This document shows, piece by piece, positions 1-11,489 of a stretch of 64,000 nucleotides of DNA. Both the position numbers and the translations under genes were made by a program. Under the pieces are notes generated by a model. That model ran no database searches and was not told the origin of the DNA. It worked only from the letters and a program-made list of their open reading frames with translations. The number at the start of each line of letters is the position of its first letter. Position 1 is the stretch's first letter. The stretch comes from Takakia lepidozioides (taxonomy: Eukaryota > Streptophyta > Takakiopsida > Takakiales > Takakiaceae): positions 41,709,053-41,773,052 of the forward strand of contig CM060732.1 in assembly GCA_030704615.1 (NCBI GenBank). Reading direction: 5' to 3'.

Positions 1-179
1 GGCTGTTGGGGGACTTCTGGCTGGTTGAACTGAAACGCCATAACCTCCTCCCACTGCGGTGTGCCCTCCTTGTAGCCCAAACACTCTGCATGCAGCTTCC
101 GTATCCATGGCAGAACAAATGGGCAACGATGCAATTCCCTCTTGGAGTTCATATGAGTGTATGCGCCTTTCCGCAGGTC

Positions 180-600
180 GATGACAATCAGACTCTAGTG
201 CCCTCTGCAATTTTCCCCCTCGTCAGTCTGCTGTTCTCAGCATACTTACCTTGCATACTCACCAGCATACTCAGCATACTGTACCAGCATACCCAGCATA
301 CTCTGCATACTCTGATGGCATTCTCACCTGGCAAACTCACCATACTCACAGGCATACTCACCAGCATACTCAGCATACTCATCAGCATATCCAGCATACT
401 AAGCATACGCACCTGGCATACTGACCAGACTGACCACACTGAGTAGACTGACCAGTTTGGCCTGATAGGGGAGACTGACCAAACTTGCCGGACTGACCAG
501 ACTTGCCAGACTGGCTAGACTGACCCGACTGAACAGACTGAACTGAGTGACCGGATTCAAACCACATTCAGATTCAACAGATTGCAATGACTCAGAAGAC
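180..600. repeat. Degenerate CAGCATACT / GACTGACCA simple repeats
   Basis: The plus strand runs through many imperfect copies of CAGCATACT (about 240-420) and then GACTGACCAG-like units (about 430-560). Open frames exist on both strands only because the repeat lacks stops. I see no gene here, though the block is continuous in style with the repeats of the pseudogene to its right. Confidence 0.6.
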
Positions 601-639
601 TCAGCAGACTGACGAGACAGAACAGATTCAGGATGGAGA

Positions 640-3600
640 TCTTACTCGTCCACAAACGCAACCATTATATGATGGCAGTCTTTGATGTCTTTGCCCAACC
701 GTGCGACGCTCTAGTTCCCATGCACATTCTCCACTAGCCTTTCACGTGGCCCGTCTGCGTTAAACTTCATAAGAGACCAAGTGCACATTGGCAGAAGAGC
801 AACAGTCTTTGAGTACGCTTCCTCAACCGACTTCTCGTAGAAGCGACACCACATCTCCAGCAGTCTACATGTTCACTCAGACTCAACCTTCTCAAGTGCC
901 TTTATATCTTCCGGGTCCAAGTGGCACTGATACCGGGGGTTTCCTTCATTAAACTTAATCATGCTATTGCCGGCCGCCACATGTCGAGACATGAGTGCCC
1001 TGAATCGAGAACCCATTCTGCACACAGCAGACGGCCTTCAGCAGCCTGTCGAGGTGGAGCAGAGTGCGAGTGAGCAGACTCATAAAGCATAAAAGAAGAT
1101 TGAGCAGCAGACTCAGCACACGCATAAACAGGGTCAGCATACTCACCAGCAGACTCAGCGGACGCCGTCCGGACTCTAACGACTGAGCAGAGCCACTGTA
1201 CTTACTTGTGCATCTATAGCAGAAAAGCCACTTCCTTGTCCGTCTCGAATGCCAATTTCCAGTCCTTGTTCAGGAACACTTGGGACTTACCACCTTTCTT
1301 CGCTGGTTTCTTTGCAACACGTCCCTCGCCAACTTCCTCAGTCTGCTGGACGACAGTCCGCTTCTTTACTTTCCCCTTACCCTGGGATTGAGCGACTTGA
1401 TGTGTCTGGGTTGGATTCACTAGACTGACGAAGTGATGCGGTCCTACTTCGCAACACAACAGTGTCTACAGGTTTGTTCACACTTGCAGGATCTGTCTTG
1501 GCAGCTTCGCGGGTCGTATGCGTTGAACTGATCCGTGCATTTGGCGGGGTGCTCAGAAGCAGACCTCTTGTGGTTCTGGATCCAGCGTTCGCAACATGGG
1601 TGGGATGTGGAATGTCCTGGGAGGGGAAGGGAGTCACGAGCTCGTTGCCTCCAACACCTTGTTGGGACAGCAGACAATTGTCAATTATGTGAAACAGTGA
1701 AGATGCAAAAAAATGAAATAACAGACGCGAATGAGGGCAGGGCACAACCTTCACTGCCTCATTCGAAACAAGCACATGGGCAGACTGCTCCCCTGGTACC
1801 CCCAAGTCTGGGGCGTGGGCATAGGTGTTGTGTGTGTGTGCGAGGCATATTGGCCGTCAGTCTGTCCATGCTCAGCCTGTTGTTCAGTCTCCATGTCTGT
1901 CTCGCTAGTCTGCTCAGTCTGTTCCTTGGTCTTGACAGTCTACTGTTCCTCGGTGTGGACAGTTCCGGCGGTCTGCTCTTCCTCGGTCTGGACAGTCTGC
2001 TCTTCCTCGTTCTGGACAGTGTGGACAATCTGCTGAGCCTTCTGGTTCAGGTTCTAGGTGTTATGGTCTTCCATGGACATGAGCAATCTATCAACCTCTC
2101 CGTCAAGTGTGCCTAGAGGGTCTGATGCAGGTAAGGCTTCAGTATCGCCGACATCTACAACATCTACGGCAAGCACGTCCTTTGGTTCTTCGGTAAGGTC
2201 AATGATATGGGTTTGAGATCCGAAATTACGGTCGCTCGTGTAAGAATCATCTAAGACTTTCGCCTGTGAACGAACCATAACAGGGCTGAATTGAATGGAA
2301 ATAGATGGTAGGCCATGGGGTACTGGCGAGGATTGTTTTACAGGTGAGTGGTTTATATGTTTAATCGATGCGCCAAAGTGTGCAGATGGCCCGGGGGCAA
2401 AAGTTGGCTCGCCCAATTGCCTCAGCGAACTTCGAAGAAATTCAGACACATGGGCCTATTGAGGCCACTGCAACCGACTCTGATCAACGAGCCATGAACC
2501 AGACTGGTGGAAAGGCAGTGTTGATGGGTTGTCCTGGTCAGCACGCTCAGTGTGCACGGCCATTTGCTGAACAGTCTGCTCAATGTGCGGAATAATCTCT
2601 GCCCGCAAGACAGTCTGCTCAACAGCCAGGTCAAGAGTGGGATGGCGGGTCTGCTCATCAGTCCGCTGGCCTGTCTGGTCAATAGTACGTTGGACGGTCT
2701 GGTCGGCAGTGTGCAGGACGGTCTGGTCGGCAGTGCGCACGATGGTCTGGTCAACAGTTTCGTGGACGGTCTGGTCAGCAATACGCATGACAGTCTGTTC
2801 GGCAATACGCTGGACGGTTTGGTCTGCAATCCGCTGCACAGTCTCGTCGGTCTGGGGTAGAGTCAGGTCATCAGTCTTCTTGTCAGTCTCCTCTCTAGTC
2901 CGCCCAGTCTGCTGGACTGAAACACGGATAGTCTAGACGGTCTGTCCATGCTCGGTCTGTTGCAGTGGTTCAGTCTGCTGCACAATGTCTTACTGTGCAC
3001 TCTTGCGACCGGTCTCATGGAGTCCTTGTAATGCCAGGACAACATCTCGTGCACCTCTGCCAAGGGAATCAAAAGTAGACTGCACGTGCTCGTCCACATC
3101 GGACATTCCTGAAACAGTTGAGTACGAAAATGTCAGCCTCATAGACTGGAACGGAAACCGACAAAAGAACGGTATCACACGGAAAAGAAGATCCGAAAAT
3201 TACCTTCCAGGAGGTTGCTGATGAGACCAATATCTTTGATTTGGCGTTCCAAGCAAGCTCCATCAAGATCCCGAATCGCCGGCAACCGATATTCAAAAGG
3301 GGACCCACACCACAAGACTTTGAAAACATCTAGTTTGTTCAAGACAATGTCGAACACTGCTCGTTCCATCACCGCAGCAAACCATTGCAAGGTCTCATCG
3401 ACAACACTCTTTTTTACCCGCATCATCCTCTTCATCAAACAAGTACTTCCTCAAACTCTGCAGCGCATTGAGCAATTTATTGTATGAGCGGAAATTGCCA
3501 AACTGCATCCATCGATGCTGAACGAAGAAACCTGCAATGCGATCAAAATACTCTTCATATATTCCAAACAAGTGATTTCCCTGCACACGAAAGGTAGGAT

Positions 3601-4363
3601 GCGCCATCGGCATGTGTCTTAGCTCCAGAGGGCGTGGGTCATCCATGAGGATGAGCTGCACAAGCAGTGGGGGCGCATTATGGACTTTTGTGGCTGCAAG
3701 GGCAACAGACTGTGCGCCTTGCAAAACATGATTCGCTTCTCCAATAATAAAATCCATGGAATAATGGAATGGAACAAATGGCCACCATCTATCCGTGACA
3801 ATGCGGTGGAGCTCATTATACCAATCCACATAGGCATTGATTTCCACCCTCAGTTCGGTAAGTGTCAGGTCTACAGCTCTCGGATCAATTGCCGGCAATG
3901 GCGAGCGCCAAACTCCAAAGAGGCCCGTGGTGGAAGTAAGAATGGGAGTCCGCTGGCTGGGAGTCAGATGCATGGGAGTCTGCTGTAACACAGTATGGTG
4001 GATCGGCGTCTTCTCAATAGCAGTATGATGAATCGCAGTCTGCTGGCTGGGTGTCTGTGTCTCCTGGTGGATGGGAGTATGCTGGACATCCGTCTGGTGG
4101 GTGGGAGTCTGGTGGATGTCAGATTGGCTTGGCACTGTGTCCACCAACATATCAGTCACTGTGGTGTTGACAGGACTGTCATTGCGTTTGGTGTCTCCAA
4201 AGTACAATGCTGCTATGGCACCAGCCGAGCCAGCACTACAACAGATTGCGGTACATATGACTGTATATATGACTATCCCGTAGTCATAAACGGTACATAT
4301 GACTGCAATGACTTTAAGTCGTGCAAACCAAGTGAATACAATGAGTATAGTATGGTCGGTCAT
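640..4363 (-). pseudogene. Multi-exon pseudogene of unknown family with Gln/Thr-rich repeats
   Basis: I do not recognise the family. The first exon (4363 to 3204) opens with a hydrophobic stretch, continues with a Gln/Thr/His/Pro-rich section of HQTP-like repeats, and ends in a globular-looking part. The frame breaks at an A6 run (3410-3415): dropping one A joins the upstream frame to 'KKSVVDETLQWF'. A 95-nt GT-AG intron (3203-3109) follows in phase, then an exon from 3108 ending near 2994 at a CA|GTAAGA donor. Further left come an octapeptide-repeat segment (2839-2456), a segment with 'IIDLTEEPKDV' (2449-2054), more EEEQTVQT repeats with a stop, and a Lys-rich segment near 1400-1215 ending before a GTAAGT donor. 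The last readable exon (about 970-648) has in-frame TGA and TAG codons. The splice signals argue for a once-real gene; the stops and frameshifts argue that it is dead. Joins between segments are inferred. Confidence 0.45.
2456..2860 (-). repeat. 24-bp coding tandem repeat (octapeptide ADQTV type)
   Basis: On the minus strand an 8-codon unit of the form [I/T]-A-D-Q-T-V-x-[R/H] repeats about eight times between 2860 and 2640. It then decays into looser EQTV units. The repeats keep one open frame from 2839 to 2456. Related CAGTCTG/CAGACTG simple sequence recurs at 430-570, 1060-1170, 1830-2050 and 3960-4130. The whole pseudogene therefore looks built on one cryptic short repeat. The unit could be a genuine low-complexity protein domain or the by-product of a minisatellite. 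Confidence 0.6.
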
Positions 4364-4549
4364 GGATGACTGTAGTCAGATGAACCAAGTGATACATCTC
4401 ACTGTCATGTGGTAGTCATATGTACTTCTACCATACATGACTTAGTGTGTTGCTGCAAACTGTACACGTGTCTGTTTTTAATAAGTCCATGAGGTTTTGT
4501 GGATGTGTGCCATATGGCGTCTCCCGAAACTGCCATGTGGCATATTCAT

Positions 4550-4742
4550 GAGGAGGATCTGCAGTCATCATCCTGACTACAACCATGCTAATATCTGGAC
4601 ACGTGGCATATAATGAGAGGTGTTAGGGTCATTGTCTTGACTACAAACATCCTGATATGTAGACACGTGGCATGTATTGAGGAGGTCTTGCAGTCATGAT
4701 CCTGACTATGACATGCTGATATGTGGACACATGGTGTCATAT
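4550..4742. repeat. Three 64-bp tandem repeats carrying ACACGTGG motifs
   Basis: Three head-to-tail units of about 64 bp align by eye. The motif GACACGTGGC falls at 4598-4607 and 4662-4671, and a mutated GACACATGG at 4726-4734, so the spacing is exactly 64. ACACGTGGC matches the plant G-box/ABRE core bound by bZIP factors. The repeats lie about 190 bp upstream of the first ATG of the leftward pseudogene (4363), so they could be part of its promoter. That role is inference. Confidence 0.7.
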
Positions 4743-4941
4743 GAGGGGTTGTTTTGAACTTTTAAATGTATTGGACAGTCAGAATCACGACTATGCTTAT
4801 CTCGGTAGGGTTAGTAGAGATTAGGGTTAGTATTATTCAATATTAAACAAGAAGAAGAACAAAGGGAAGAACAAAGAGACAAAAAACGACTCTGCAAATG
4901 AATGCTTTATTCACAGGCAAGAATCACAAGAAAAAACAAAG

Positions 4942-5619
4942 TCAGCAAGTGCAAAGGACAAAACATAGGCACTTAAAGACAGCAGTAGATGTAAGAGCTT
5001 CTCTTAAACTGCTGTCAGTCAAATTTACAATATAGCACCGGAGTCCCAAAATCTGGCTCCTCTGCAAACAATAGTTTGACAAAGTGCAAAGGACACTACA
5101 TATGCACTGAAGATAGCAACAGATGTAAAATGCATATGTCTTTCTACGTTTGCTACTGTTCCAGCACAACAACAAATCAGCAGGATAGGGTGCACCCACA
5201 TTTTGCATGTACATGTCCACGAGGGTATTGTTCAAAATGACATTTGATAAAATTCCAGCTCTGACAATGTTGCCATGGACTTTTGTGCCCTTTTCCAGAG
5301 CTGTCGGGCTTCCACATGCATTGCAAATGCACAAAAACGTGATGTGGTCGGGCTTCACCCCTTCCCCCATCATTTGATCATAGGTCTCCAAAGCCTCCAT
5401 ACCACGTCCCTGCTGTGCATACCCTGCAAGCATCGCGTTCCATGACACCACATCTAGCTCAGCCATAGTGTTGAAAACTCCCTTCGCATCCTTAATGCAC
5501 CCACATTTGGCATATATGTCCACCAGGACAGTATTCAGAATGACATCCGGTACAATTCCAGCTTTGACGATGTCACCATGGACCTCTTTTCTGGCCCTCT
5601 TGGATGAATCTGGACCCAC
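4942..5619 (-). pseudogene. PPR protein fragment (PLS class)
   Basis: From about 5600 to 5200 the minus strand encodes PPR text with recognisable blocks: KEVHGDIVKAGIVPD, LVDIYAKCGCIKDAKGVF, DVVSWNAMLAGYAQQG and EGVKPDHITF. This is roughly one and a half PLS triplets. PPR proteins bind organellar RNA base by base, and PLS types usually guide C-to-U editing. The PPR reading ends abruptly near 5200 and the rest of the frame is unrelated. The N-terminal side is fused to the dispersed repeat that contains 'GPDSSKRA'. There is no start, no complete repeat array and no DYW domain, so this is a truncated relic related to the copies at 40 and 58 kb. Confidence 0.75.
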
Positions 5620-7690
5620 ACTCTATCCCTGCTCCTTCAGCTATCCATGCCTATGCACAAATCATGCATACATCCTTGCCTTGCTGCTAGCAACTAACGA
5701 TAACAGCCTAGATTTGTTCTAGGATACACCCAACTCAACTTATCACACTTGTTCCAATGCTCAATTGCATCTGATACTCTCTATAATCAAACAGACATTC
5801 ACCTTCTTGCCTCGATTGTCCCACCATTGACTGGGTATGAAAAGTATGCATTCCACAGCTTCTCCTCATCTCTGTTACCGGTTTCTGGATACTTTCCTAT
5901 TGTCACATTGGCTGTATCATGTCAACGTCACTCCAAACTATCAAAGGTTCACTCAACTAGCTAACTTGCAGAATTCAACATGGAAACTTAGGGTCGATTC
6001 TGATAAGAAGGAAAAACAAGGTGAAATGTGTTGAAGAAGGTGTTTTCATTAGCAGTGCCTGATTTTATCAATTCCGCCGCTGCTGCTGCAGCTTCCAGTT
6101 GACCATCTACCCATGTAGGTTGTTAGTAGCTATTGATCCACAGGGAATCGTAGGTAATCTGGAGCTTGAAATCCGGCCCTCCTTGATGAATCTGGACCCA
6201 CACTCTATCCATGTCTCTGCCCAAATTATGCATTCACCCTCGCCTTGCTGCTAGCAGCTGACAATGAAAGCCTCAAATTGTTCTAGGAAACACCCAACTC
6301 AACTTATCACACTAGTTCCTATGCTCAATTGCATCTTCTACTCTCTATAATCCAACAGGCATTCGCCTTTTTGCCTTGATTGTCCCACCGTTGACTGGGG
6401 TCAAAAAAGTATTCATTCCACAGCTTCTTGTGGTCTCCGTTACCTCTTTCTGGATTCTTTTCTGTTGTCACATTGGCAGTACTTATCATGTCAAAGTCAC
6501 TCCAAACTACAGAGGTTCACTCAACCAGCTAACTTGCAAAATTCAACATGAAAATTTAGAGCCACTACTGATAAGAGGGAAAAACAGGGTGAAATGTGTT
6601 GAAGAAGGTGCCTTCATTAGCAGTGCCTTGTTCTATCAATTGTGTTGCTGCGGCGGCGGCTTCCAGTTGGCTCTGAACCCACTGAGCGACTCGAACTAGT
6701 CTGAACATTAGACATTTGCCCACTCGCAGATGGGTACCTTACATCTGGCAATGATTATGAGAGAGGCCAGAGGGTGCCCTCATCCCTGACCACTGTGAAC
6801 AGGGTGTCTGAACTTGAGTGTGCCCCTGGAATACCAATCGGACTACTCTTACCCCAGTTCGGATTCAGATCATCGTTGTCATCGCCTGAAGAATTAGCTT
6901 GCCCTTCCCCTTCATCCTCCTCACTTGTCATTGCATCAAAGTAAAAAAAAAATTGACTTGCTGCCCATGTATCATAGGATAGGGAGCGCCCAACCTCATC
7001 CTCTACCTTGTTTCCTTCCTGTTCCATGTCCATCTCTCTGACCTCATCAACCTCACTTCTACATCTCCTAGTGTCCAAATGCGCGCTGGTCTCTTGACAT
7101 ATCCCTACACCCTCCACTCCCTTGCTCTGACTGAGTGCTCCATCTATTACAACCTCATCGCTGTCAGGGAACGCCAAATGCATTGAATTCTTTGGAGAAC
7201 CTCCTTGATTATCGCATTCCTCTGCAACATCCTCTCTCTTCAATTCATGCTTCTCTTCACCATACAACCCTTCAGAAAATACCATCTTTGTTAGGACTGG
7301 TTGCTAAGGTGGTCGATCGTACCAGGGCACACTTTGTTTTTTAGCACAACTCGTCTTCAGCATCCATGGGAGATGTCACAACACGACCTACCCATGTAGG
7401 TTTCTTGTAGCTATTGATCCACAGGGAGTCATACGTAATCTGGAGCTTGAAATCTGGCCCTCTTGAATGAATCTGGACCCACACTCTATCCCTGCTCCTT
7501 CAGCTATCCCATGCAGATCCACCCAACAAGCTAAATTACAGAATTCAACATGATGCAAATTCAGGGACGAGTCTGATGAGAGGGCAAAACAGGTTGAAAA
7601 TAGGTTGAAGAAGAAGGTGCCCTCACCACATTGTCCTCGACCTTGTGTCATGACCCATGGGGGACTCCCTTTGCATCCTCGATGCACCCA
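5600..7690 (-). repeat. Dispersed repeat pieces linked to PPR copies
   Basis: Blocks at about 5605-5960, 6180-6600 and 7440-7660 share long similar stretches. One spells 'GGPDFKLQITYDSLWINSYKK'-like peptides on the minus strand (7460-7390); another contains CTAACTTGCAGAATTCAACATG. The same blocks occur in the opposite orientation at 56.2-57.7 kb, directly in front of a PPR gene copy, and again at 59.88 kb. They therefore look like the 5' flank or first exon of a PPR subfamily that has been copied and rearranged. I cannot assign a function. Confidence 0.55.
6755..7285 (-). CDS. Acidic hypothetical protein ORF (176 codons), probably a gene fragment
   Basis: An ATG-started ORF encodes a strongly acidic, Ser/Asp/Glu-rich protein with EEDEGEG and SGDDNDDLNPNWGK stretches. 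There is no recognisable domain, signal peptide or membrane segment. Immediately upstream in another frame (7440-7290) lies readable text ending 'VVTSPMDAEDEL', which suggests the ORF is the 3' part of a longer frameshifted gene. It sits inside the dispersed-repeat region, so it may belong to a mobile or decayed unit. It is listed because its composition is coding-like. Confidence 0.35.
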   Translation of the reverse strand: MVFSEGLYGEEKHELKREDVAEECDNQGGSPKNSMHLAFPDSDEVVIDGALSQSKGVEGVGICQETSAHLDTRRCRSEVDEVREMDMEQEGNKVEDEVGRSLSYDTWAASQFFFYFDAMTSEEDEGEGQANSSGDDNDDLNPNWGKSSPIGIPGAHSSSDTLFTVVRDEGTLWPLS

Positions 7691-7699
7691 CATATTGCA

Positions 7700-10600
7700 T
7701 ACATGTAAATCTCGGCATCCCCTTCAATCCCAAAGAGATGTCATGCACTGGCCTTACAAGCGTGGTACGAAGCACCTGCAGTGGAATAGAATGAAGGAAA
7801 CAGACATTGAAGACACATTTGGAACGGTGGGAAGTGCTGAAAGTGCAAGCTCAAACAAACCTCATGAAATGTGAATGTTGAAGAGACGAACCTGTGCCCA
7901 TTGACAAATGCAGAACTCTGGCGTCTGTGTAGGTGCAGCACTCCACAATCGTTTGAATGAAAGCCGGGCTCCTCTCCCTCGCCCCTCTCCAAGGAACCCC
8001 ATTCCCCCTTCGCAAGCACACGTTGTTGTCGACGTAGTTGTGGTGCATGTCATCCGTGGGAGGATCTGTCCTCTCGTCTATGAACTTGCCCCATGAGTGA
8101 TGGCGAACTCCCTAATGACGGCCGAAGTCGTAGGTGGATGCACTCGGACGAGACAAACAGCTTCAAACAAACGAGTATGCGAACATGACATCCACAAGGA
8201 ACTAAGAAGCTTCTAAACCAGGCCCCTACATATGAGTTTGAGCGACCTATGCAACTCCATCCGAGAACCACCAAGAAGAGGAACAAGAAGGCAGATTTAC
8301 CATCTCTCCCGGACCATCCCCCTTCGTCAGGTACATGCTGTTCACACAATTCCATGTCTTCACGACCCTCATACCAGAGGCTTTCAAATAGCTGGCAAGT
8401 GCACGGTGACAGCGAAGGTCGATGGACTGGATGAGCACCAAAACACTTGCATCAGACACAAAGAAATTGCAAAAGGAGAAAACCCACCGCCAGTAGCGCT
8501 CATCAAAAGCATTCCAACCTGGACAAGCACCCGATGGAGGGACATCCGGGACTGGCAACCCATCAGGGATGTCCAAGATGATGAGTTCGGCTGCATATGG
8601 CTTCTCCTTCCCGTTCACCCAGGATTTGGTCATTTTAGCTTGCAAACAAGAATACAATGGAATGCTCAAGAGGATTGAAACGATCCATGCCCACAACATA
8701 CAAGAAGCAAAAGACAACACGCACAGTGCCGAGGAACTCCACAATCCTCTCCCACACTGGTGATGGCTCGCCCTTGTAATCAGATTTCTTGGACTCCATC
8801 ATGGCAAGGAACCCGACGTTGGCCATCTCCAACCTGGTAGGGCGAATGACCCTCGTGGGATGCTCCACTGCATGGTACGGGTCCTTGGGATCAACCACCC
8901 ACTTGTTCTTTCTCCCGGATCCCCTACCATGCGGTGGAGTCTGCTGGACATGCACCACAGGGCCACTATCTGCAACACTTCCCTGCCCACCTACCTGCCC
9001 TTGTGCCCCTTTCCCCCTACCCCTTCCTTTCCCCACACCACCAGCAACATCATTTCCCTTTGCCTTTCTACCTCTACCCGGGGTATCCTGAGCGGGAGGC
9101 TCATTCTCTGCAAGAGTCCTCAAATTTCTATCATGAATGTCGAGGTCGGCTGCTACGGCGGTGGCTGCTATACGCTCATTCTCTCTCCTCAAAGACACCT
9201 CCCGAGCTAGGGTCTCAGAAGGAGGGCAATCCAAATACCAACCACAAGCAGAAAGATGGTCTGGGCCCCAGTCATGCAAGATCCCAGTAGTAAACATGGT
9301 CTGGTTGTCAGCAGGGACAAGCCAAAGGTCCACGAAATCAAGATGTTTGTCCAAGCAGTTCTCTTCCATGAGAACAACGTTTATGTACCTGCAGGAACAA
9401 AGACAGCCTCATTATGCAATGCAATTATTGTCTCTCAACTTTTCCATCACACCAGGAAGACCCCCTAAAACAGTATGCGGCACAGTACATTGCAACCACC
9501 GCACACAAAGTAGCCTGAAGGGCCCAGGGTGTGCACCTTGGTGAAACTACACAGGGATAGAACAAATGAGTGTGCGGCACCGCAAACTTATATGAGGCAG
9601 TCCAAAACAGGTTGGATGGAGGAGAGTGTGTATTTGCAAAACAAAGAAGCACAGTCCATTTTGCACCTGTAAAGGCATCGTTTCCAGGCTTCCTCTCCTT
9701 TCTCTTGCTGGTCAAGCTCATTTGTGTGACTGATGCCACCCTCCTTGCTGAACTCTCTAAAGAAACAAGATTGCCACATTGTGGCTCTCCATTTCCTCAT
9801 GTATGCTTGGAAGGAGGTCTTCGGTGCTGTCATGGTGATGCCATAGTTAGCCAACTGAGTATGTAGGACCGACCGGGCCCTTTCTTCCAACTGGAAAACA
9901 ATTCAAATGCAAGAATGAACCAAAAAACAATCACAGCCAATGTAACAGCCAATGGAAAGATAAGGACAGAAAACAAAAAGAAAGTGACACAGCAAAGGAT
10001 ATCATACTTGGCTCCAGTAAGTGGCCTTGTGAAGCCATGTGTCCAGCACATTGTCACTGACAGGAATGACATGCTGGGTCTTCTTCTCTTTCTCCGGCCA
10101 GGGGAACATGTGGGTATCCCTAACAGTGGGATCGGAGTTCCATATCTGTAGCCACTTCACCTTCTATTCTGAAGACACAACGGCGGTAGACAACCTGTGT
10201 AACTTCTCCTGGGCCATCTCTGGCTTGCTTGGCTTGTTGTAATGGTTTTTCACCTCTAGAAGAAACTGCGATCTGAATGATGGGTTGGCAATTCTCAACT
10301 GCTTAACAAAAGCACTCATAATAGTCCTTCTTGTGGCGGTCATCTCTGTCTTGATGTGACTCTCAACCCCCTTTGTTGTCATTCTCTCTTCAGGGGTAGA
10401 GCTATAGTATTCCAGTTTGCCACACTCTCCTGCATCTGCAATGTCTTGCTGCAAGGGAATGCACGAGAGTTGAATCGACCCAAGGGCAAGGGAAACAAAC
10501 AGAAACAAACATGTGGAAGCAGGAATATCAAAAGGCCAGATGGTGGAAGATGTATCTCACCGCGTACATAAACTCCATGAAAGCCTCACGGGTCAACGAG

Positions 10601-11452
10601 TACCACGTTTCTGATGTCTTGGAGCTTTCACACTTCTTGTATATCTCTGCTGAAAGGATGTTCTTGAAGTTGGTCAAGGGCATCTACCCGATCCTTTGTA
10701 TCCTGTACAGTGTGTGAACCAGACTCGTTTTGACATGCGATGTCTCCGTCCCTCTTGAGAAAGATATGTGAAAGTCAGAATGAAAATGAAGAACCGTCAA
10801 CAGAGGACTGGAGCAAAAGAACCACGGAACCACAACTGGAACATGTAGAATGAGAAACCAACCTGTTCACATCATTCATTGCCGTCAGAAGACCCATCAT
10901 GTTCCCGTCACAATCCAGCACCATCGATCGAACAGAGTAATGCCACTCTTCCTCCTGTGAGTGCAGCCTCCCAATAACAGCCATCCATGCAAGCAACCGG
11001 TGGTTGCCATCCCATACGTGAAACATCTTCCTTGAGAATGCCTGGGTCGAATGTTTCCTGGAGAGAAGAAGTTCGAAGGATTCGTTCACCTGTCTCCAAA
11101 TGGGATCCTAGGAGTCCACGATTGACTCATCCACAAGGAGCTCATTGCCTCTGGAATCCTTTGTAGAAACGTAGAAGACTGCGGATCCATCCAAATACCC
11201 ATGAACAAACTTGGCCTCCAGCTTCAGGATGTCCTTGATGAGGGGTGGACGAACGATGGGCATGGAAACCAACCTACACAGGGGGATCTTCAACCTCCCA
11301 CCCGGGGCAAGCATACTTTGCACCACAAGCTGAGAGTTTACCTTCTGACCCCCCAACATCTCAGCGGCTTTGCTTTCATAGAACTCATCGTCCACATCAG
11401 CAATGATATCCTTCCCCTCCCCCGAGGGGTTCTCATCCGCCACCATTTGCAT
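7700..11452 (-). pseudogene. ParB-like / permuted DNA methyltransferase-like fusion, pseudogene
   Basis: Eight exons can be followed with mostly matching phases: 11452-10863, 10753-10561, 10448-10008, 9890-9667, 9388 to about 8722, 8638-8301, about 8165-7892, and 7775 onward. The early part reads 'IPLCRLVSMPIVRPP' then 'VWDGNHRLLAW', resembling the ParB/sulfiredoxin fold with its DGxHR motif. A Gly/Arg/Lys-rich linker follows (exon 5). The C-terminal part has 'LIILDIPDG' before 'RVLHLSMGTG' and 'HLFGIEGDAEIY'. This order, motif IV before motif I, is that of beta-class amino-methyltransferases, but the catalytic [DNS]PP[YFW] is degenerate. In-frame TAG codons lie at 11108, 10684 and 10164, a TGA at 7741-7743, and a frameshift near 8094. 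The start lies beyond or at 11452 and the 3' end runs into a PPR scrap. Domain naming is by motif only. Confidence 0.5.
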
Positions 11453-11489
11453 CTTCTCCTACACGGTTGTTCATTCAAACTGATATAAG

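Noticed and set aside
188-587. Several overlapping ORFs at the left edge
   Set aside because: They are translations of a stop-free simple repeat in several frames on both strands, with no independent protein character.
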